This document shows positions 8,082-9,786 of a DNA stretch of 9,786 nt, in pieces; within the stretch, counting starts at the first letter, position 1; each line of letters opens with the position of its first letter. This DNA comes from HGM05232 sp964646495. GTDB taxonomy: Bacteria > Bacteroidota > Bacteroidia > Bacteroidales > Muribaculaceae. The stretch lies in contig CAZYEO010000086.1 of assembly GCA_964646495.1 (NCBI GenBank), forward strand, positions 1-9,786. Direction: 5' to 3'. The position numbers and the translations under genes are program-made. The notes under the pieces are model-generated. The model ran no database searches and had not been told where the DNA came from. It worked only from the letters and a program-made list of their open reading frames with translations.

Positions 8082-8191
8082 AATAATTACTTGCTGTGCC
8101 ACTACGCTTCCCAGCATTATTAAAATATACTAATCCTGATTAATCACACACATAATTGCTGATCGTTCTCATTAATAATTAGACTTTACAA

Positions 8192-8222
8192 CTGGATTTG
8201 CAGATAATTATCCATATATTCG
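8192..8222 (+). promoter_or_regulatory. Weak candidate promoter for the LOG-PduO pair
   Basis: TATATTCG (8215-8222) matches the -7 consensus TAnnTTTG at all but one defined base. The appropriately spaced upstream box is only CTGG (8192-8195). A better TTTG (8197-8200) is just 14 nt away, which is too close. The leader would be about 20-25 nt. The divergent region also contains a 10-bp palindrome TGATTAATCA (8137-8146) of unknown meaning. Confidence 0.3.
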
Positions 8223-8251
8223 CATCCAATTAGTTAAAATTAGGAATCATA

Positions 8252-8821
8252 ATGAATATTGTAGTATATTGTTCTTCACGTCAAAATCTGGATGCGAAAT
8301 ATGAAGCTACTGCCATAACTGTAGGCAGATGGATTGCACAACATGGACACACCCTTGTATATGGTGGAGTAAACGCAGGAATGATGCATATATTGGCGGA
8401 AGAAGCACACCTGCATGGTGCTAAAATAATGGGTATAGTACCCCAATGCTTCGCCCATCGAGCAGATGCTCTATGCAATTCGGTAGAATTATCCGAAACC
8501 CTCAACGATAGGAAAGCGAAAATGATTGAGAATGGTGATATATTTGTTGTATTACCCGGTGGACTCGGAACTATTGATGAATGGATAAGCACACTATCTC
8601 AATTAATTGTACTCCAAGATCGTAATCGGAAAATAGTGGTAGCAAATATTAACCATATATTCGACCACGTTATAGAACAATTAGAGCAAACTTCCGTTTC
8701 ACAATTTGCACGCGACAGCCACATAATAGAAGTTTCGCGTATAGCACATAATAACGATGAATTAGTATCTATACTAAACGAATCAGAAAAAGAAAAAATC
8801 AACAATTATGAAAAAAAGTAA
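8252..8821 (+). CDS. LOG-family (TIGR00730) nucleotide 5'-monophosphate phosphoribohydrolase-like protein
   Basis: LOG proteins have a Rossmann-like fold and hydrolyse the N-glycosidic bond of nucleoside 5'-monophosphates, releasing base and ribose 5-phosphate; the plant members activate cytokinins. The signature PGGLGTIDE (102-110) and the upstream DRKAKM (86-91) are present, supplying the Arg and Glu used in catalysis and phosphate binding. The glycine-rich YGGVNAGMM (37-45) replaces the more usual YGGG-x-x-G-L-M-G pattern. At 189 aa the length is typical and there is no signal peptide, so it is cytoplasmic. The last 14 nt overlap the start of the adenosyltransferase gene in another frame, implying coupled translation. 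In a gut-type bacterium the role is more likely nucleotide salvage or clean-up than hormone synthesis; substrate is inferred only. Confidence 0.9.
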   Translation: MNIVVYCSSRQNLDAKYEATAITVGRWIAQHGHTLVYGGVNAGMMHILAEEAHLHGAKIMGIVPQCFAHRADALCNSVELSETLNDRKAKMIENGDIFVVLPGGLGTIDEWISTLSQLIVLQDRNRKIVVANINHIFDHVIEQLEQTSVSQFARDSHIIEVSRIAHNNDELVSILNESEKEKINNYEKK

Positions 8822-9371
8822 TATTTACACTGCCACCGGCGATAATGGTACTACCTCTTTGGTAGGGGGAAAGAGAGTGAGCAAGAGTGATGCAAGATTA
8901 GAAGCTTATGGTACGGTAGACGAACTCAATGCAGAAATTGGTGTTCTCATCGCATTGGCAACAGACTTTCCCGATGCAATCAATTTGCTCCGAACCATCC
9001 AAAGTAAATTATTCAATATAGGAGCATACCTTGCTACTGATAATCCTGAAAGAAATCAGACCAAAGTAAAAGGCTTAAACACGACAGATATTGAGATAAT
9101 CGAGCATGAAATAGACCGCATTGACTCTATACTTCCTAAATTAACCAATTTCGTACTACCGGGAGGCTCAATTGTGGCTGCTACAGCCCACGTGTGCCGC
9201 ACCATAACGAGAAGATGTGAGCGACGCATAATATCACTGGCTGAAGTAACTTACATCGACCCCGCTTTGATCAAGTATATCAATAGATTAAGCGATTATT
9301 TTTTCATATTTTCGAGATATAGCAATATTGAGAGCAAAAATGTTGAATTTTTTTGGGATAAAGATTGCTAA
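8808..9371 (+). CDS. PduO-type ATP:cob(I)alamin adenosyltransferase
   Basis: This enzyme transfers the adenosyl group of ATP to cob(I)alamin or a corrinoid precursor, making adenosylcobalamin, the cofactor of enzymes such as methylmalonyl-CoA mutase. The PduO/MMAB family (not CobA/BtuR) is shown by TGDNGTTSL (10-18) and RVSKSDARLEAYGTVDELNA (23-42). It is also shown by LPGG (117-120), by R131 with RRCERR (135-140), which aligns with the human MMAB residues R186, R190, R191 and E193, and by NRLSDYFF (159-166). At 187 aa it is complete and cytoplasmic. The start overlaps the LOG gene by 14 nt and gives the standard family N-terminus. No cobalamin riboswitch or other B12 gene is visible in the window, so this is probably an assimilation or salvage function encoded apart from a cob cluster. 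Confidence 0.95.
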   Translation: MKKSNIYTATGDNGTTSLVGGKRVSKSDARLEAYGTVDELNAEIGVLIALATDFPDAINLLRTIQSKLFNIGAYLATDNPERNQTKVKGLNTTDIEIIEHEIDRIDSILPKLTNFVLPGGSIVAATAHVCRTITRRCERRIISLAEVTYIDPALIKYINRLSDYFFIFSRYSNIESKNVEFFWDKDC

Positions 9372-9394
9372 TATAAAATAATACACTATTTTTG
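9364..9394 (+). promoter_or_regulatory. Promoter of the DUF2795 gene
   Basis: ATTG (9364-9367), a 19-nt spacer and TATTTTTG (9387-9394) match the Bacteroidota promoter consensus with only one defined base off, in the -33 box. The -33 box lies inside the last codons of the adenosyltransferase gene. Transcription would start near 9401, giving an AT-rich leader of about 65 nt. This suggests the small protein is expressed independently of the LOG-PduO pair. Confidence 0.65.
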
Positions 9395-9468
9395 CGCAAA
9401 ATTTAAGGCTCTAATATTGAGAAATTAAATCATAAAATTTTAAGAAATATTTTTAAGACCATTTAGAT

Positions 9469-9690
9469 ATGTATTGGACATTAGAATTGGCCTCAAAACT
9501 TGAGGACGCACCTTGGCCTGCAACCAAGGAAGAATTAATTGATTTTGCTATGCGCTCAGGTGCACCACTCGAAGTCATAGAAAATCTTCAGGAAATGGAA
9601 GATGAGGGTGAAACCTACGAATGTATTGAAGACATTTGGCCTGATTATCCAAGCAAAGAGGACTTTTTTTTCAATGAGGAAGAATATTAA
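9469..9690 (+). CDS. Small acidic DUF2795 protein
   Basis: This 73-aa protein matches the DUF2795 family as it occurs in Bacteroidota, whose hallmark is the PWPATKEELIDFAMRSGAP segment (15-33) followed by a predicted helix (LEVIENLQEM). It has 22 acidic against 4 basic residues, no signal peptide, no membrane segment and no catalytic motif. The C-terminal half is especially acidic and aromatic (DIWPDYPSKEDFFFNEEEY, 55-73), which suggests a protein-binding or nucleic-acid-mimic surface, but this is only a guess. The function is unknown. It has its own promoter match and is followed by hairpins. The DFFFN codons contain a run of eight T (9664-9671), a potential sequencing or slippage hotspot; the frame is intact here. 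Confidence 0.88.
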   Translation: MYWTLELASKLEDAPWPATKEELIDFAMRSGAPLEVIENLQEMEDEGETYECIEDIWPDYPSKEDFFFNEEEY

Positions 9691-9726
9691 GGCGTACGAT
9701 ATAGCATAATCGTAATTGGATGGAAG

Positions 9727-9785
9727 AAACCCATTCCGCCATTATACGGGATGCAAGCCATCCCGTATAATGGCGGAATGGGTTT
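9727..9785 (+). terminator. 27-bp perfect hairpin after the DUF2795 gene, likely terminator
   Basis: Positions 9727-9753 pair perfectly with 9759-9785 around the loop CAAGC, and the stem ends in TTTT at the window edge. It lies 36 nt after the DUF2795 stop. A smaller 6-bp hairpin (TACGAT 9695-9700 with ATCGTA 9709-9714) sits in between. Position and T-run fit an intrinsic terminator, possibly bidirectional because the minus-strand stem also ends in TTT. The length and G/C content of the stem are unusual for this AT-rich window, so a repeated palindromic element is an alternative. What follows is outside the window. Confidence 0.75.
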
Positions 9786-9786
9786 T

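Noticed and set aside
8137..8146. Palindrome TGATTAATCA in the bcp/LOG divergent region, considered as an operator
   Set aside because: A single 10-bp AT-rich palindrome is expected by chance at this base composition, it has no second copy, and it does not overlap the better promoter boxes.
9348..9354. T-run near the end of the adenosyltransferase gene (and the eight-T run at 9664-9671) as programmed frameshift sites
   Set aside because: Both genes are complete in the normal frame and the alternative frames add no meaningful extension.
1..9786. CRISPR array, phage-defence cassette, transposon or toxin-antitoxin module
   Set aside because: I saw no regularly spaced direct repeats, transposase or integrase motifs, or paired small toxin-antitoxin genes; all sizeable genes belong to known housekeeping or nutrient-uptake families.

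Overview
The window looks like ordinary chromosome from an AT-rich member of the Bacteroidota, most likely the order Bacteroidales. The evidence is a SusC/SusD-type outer-membrane pair, start codons without Shine-Dalgarno sequences, promoter elements that fit the Bacteroidota consensus (TTTG, about 19 nt, TAnnTTTG), and RecA, Bcp and DUF2795 proteins of Bacteroidales type. I cannot fix the family or genus; a Muribaculaceae-like gut bacterium is only a guess.

Layout. Positions 1-283 are a very AT-rich non-coding leader. It precedes a three-gene plus-strand cluster: a SusC-like TonB-dependent transporter (284-3430), a SusD-like substrate-binding lipoprotein of the SusD-like_2 type (3449-5104), and a predicted glycoside-hydrolase-like lipoprotein of the COG1649/GHL10 kind (5177-6349). 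A perfect 14-bp hairpin lies between the second and third genes. The cluster ends at an 18-bp perfect hairpin (6363-6405) that also serves as terminator for the convergent minus-strand operon bcp-recA (7990 down to 6427). A 261-bp divergent intergenic region (7991-8251) separates bcp from a plus-strand pair: a LOG-family nucleotide phosphoribohydrolase-like protein (8252-8821) and a PduO-type cob(I)alamin adenosyltransferase (8808-9371), which overlap by 14 nt. A small, very acidic DUF2795 protein (9469-9690) follows with its own strong promoter match. The window ends in a 27-bp perfect inverted repeat.

How the genes work together. The first cluster is a minimal polysaccharide-utilisation-type locus: SusD captures a glycan at the cell surface, SusC imports it with TonB energy, and the third lipoprotein may cleave it. 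No sensor or regulator gene is visible. bcp-recA joins a thiol peroxidase to the recombinase, so peroxide removal and DNA repair share one transcript. LOG and PduO both handle nucleotide- or cofactor-type substrates and are translationally coupled, but a shared pathway is not shown by the sequence.

I see no CRISPR array, transposase, integrase, tRNA, rRNA or toxin-antitoxin module. I did not find a clearly undescribed biological system. The points most worth checking are the hairpin inside the SusCD operon, the LOG-PduO coupling, the promoter-served DUF2795 protein and the long inverted repeat at the right edge.
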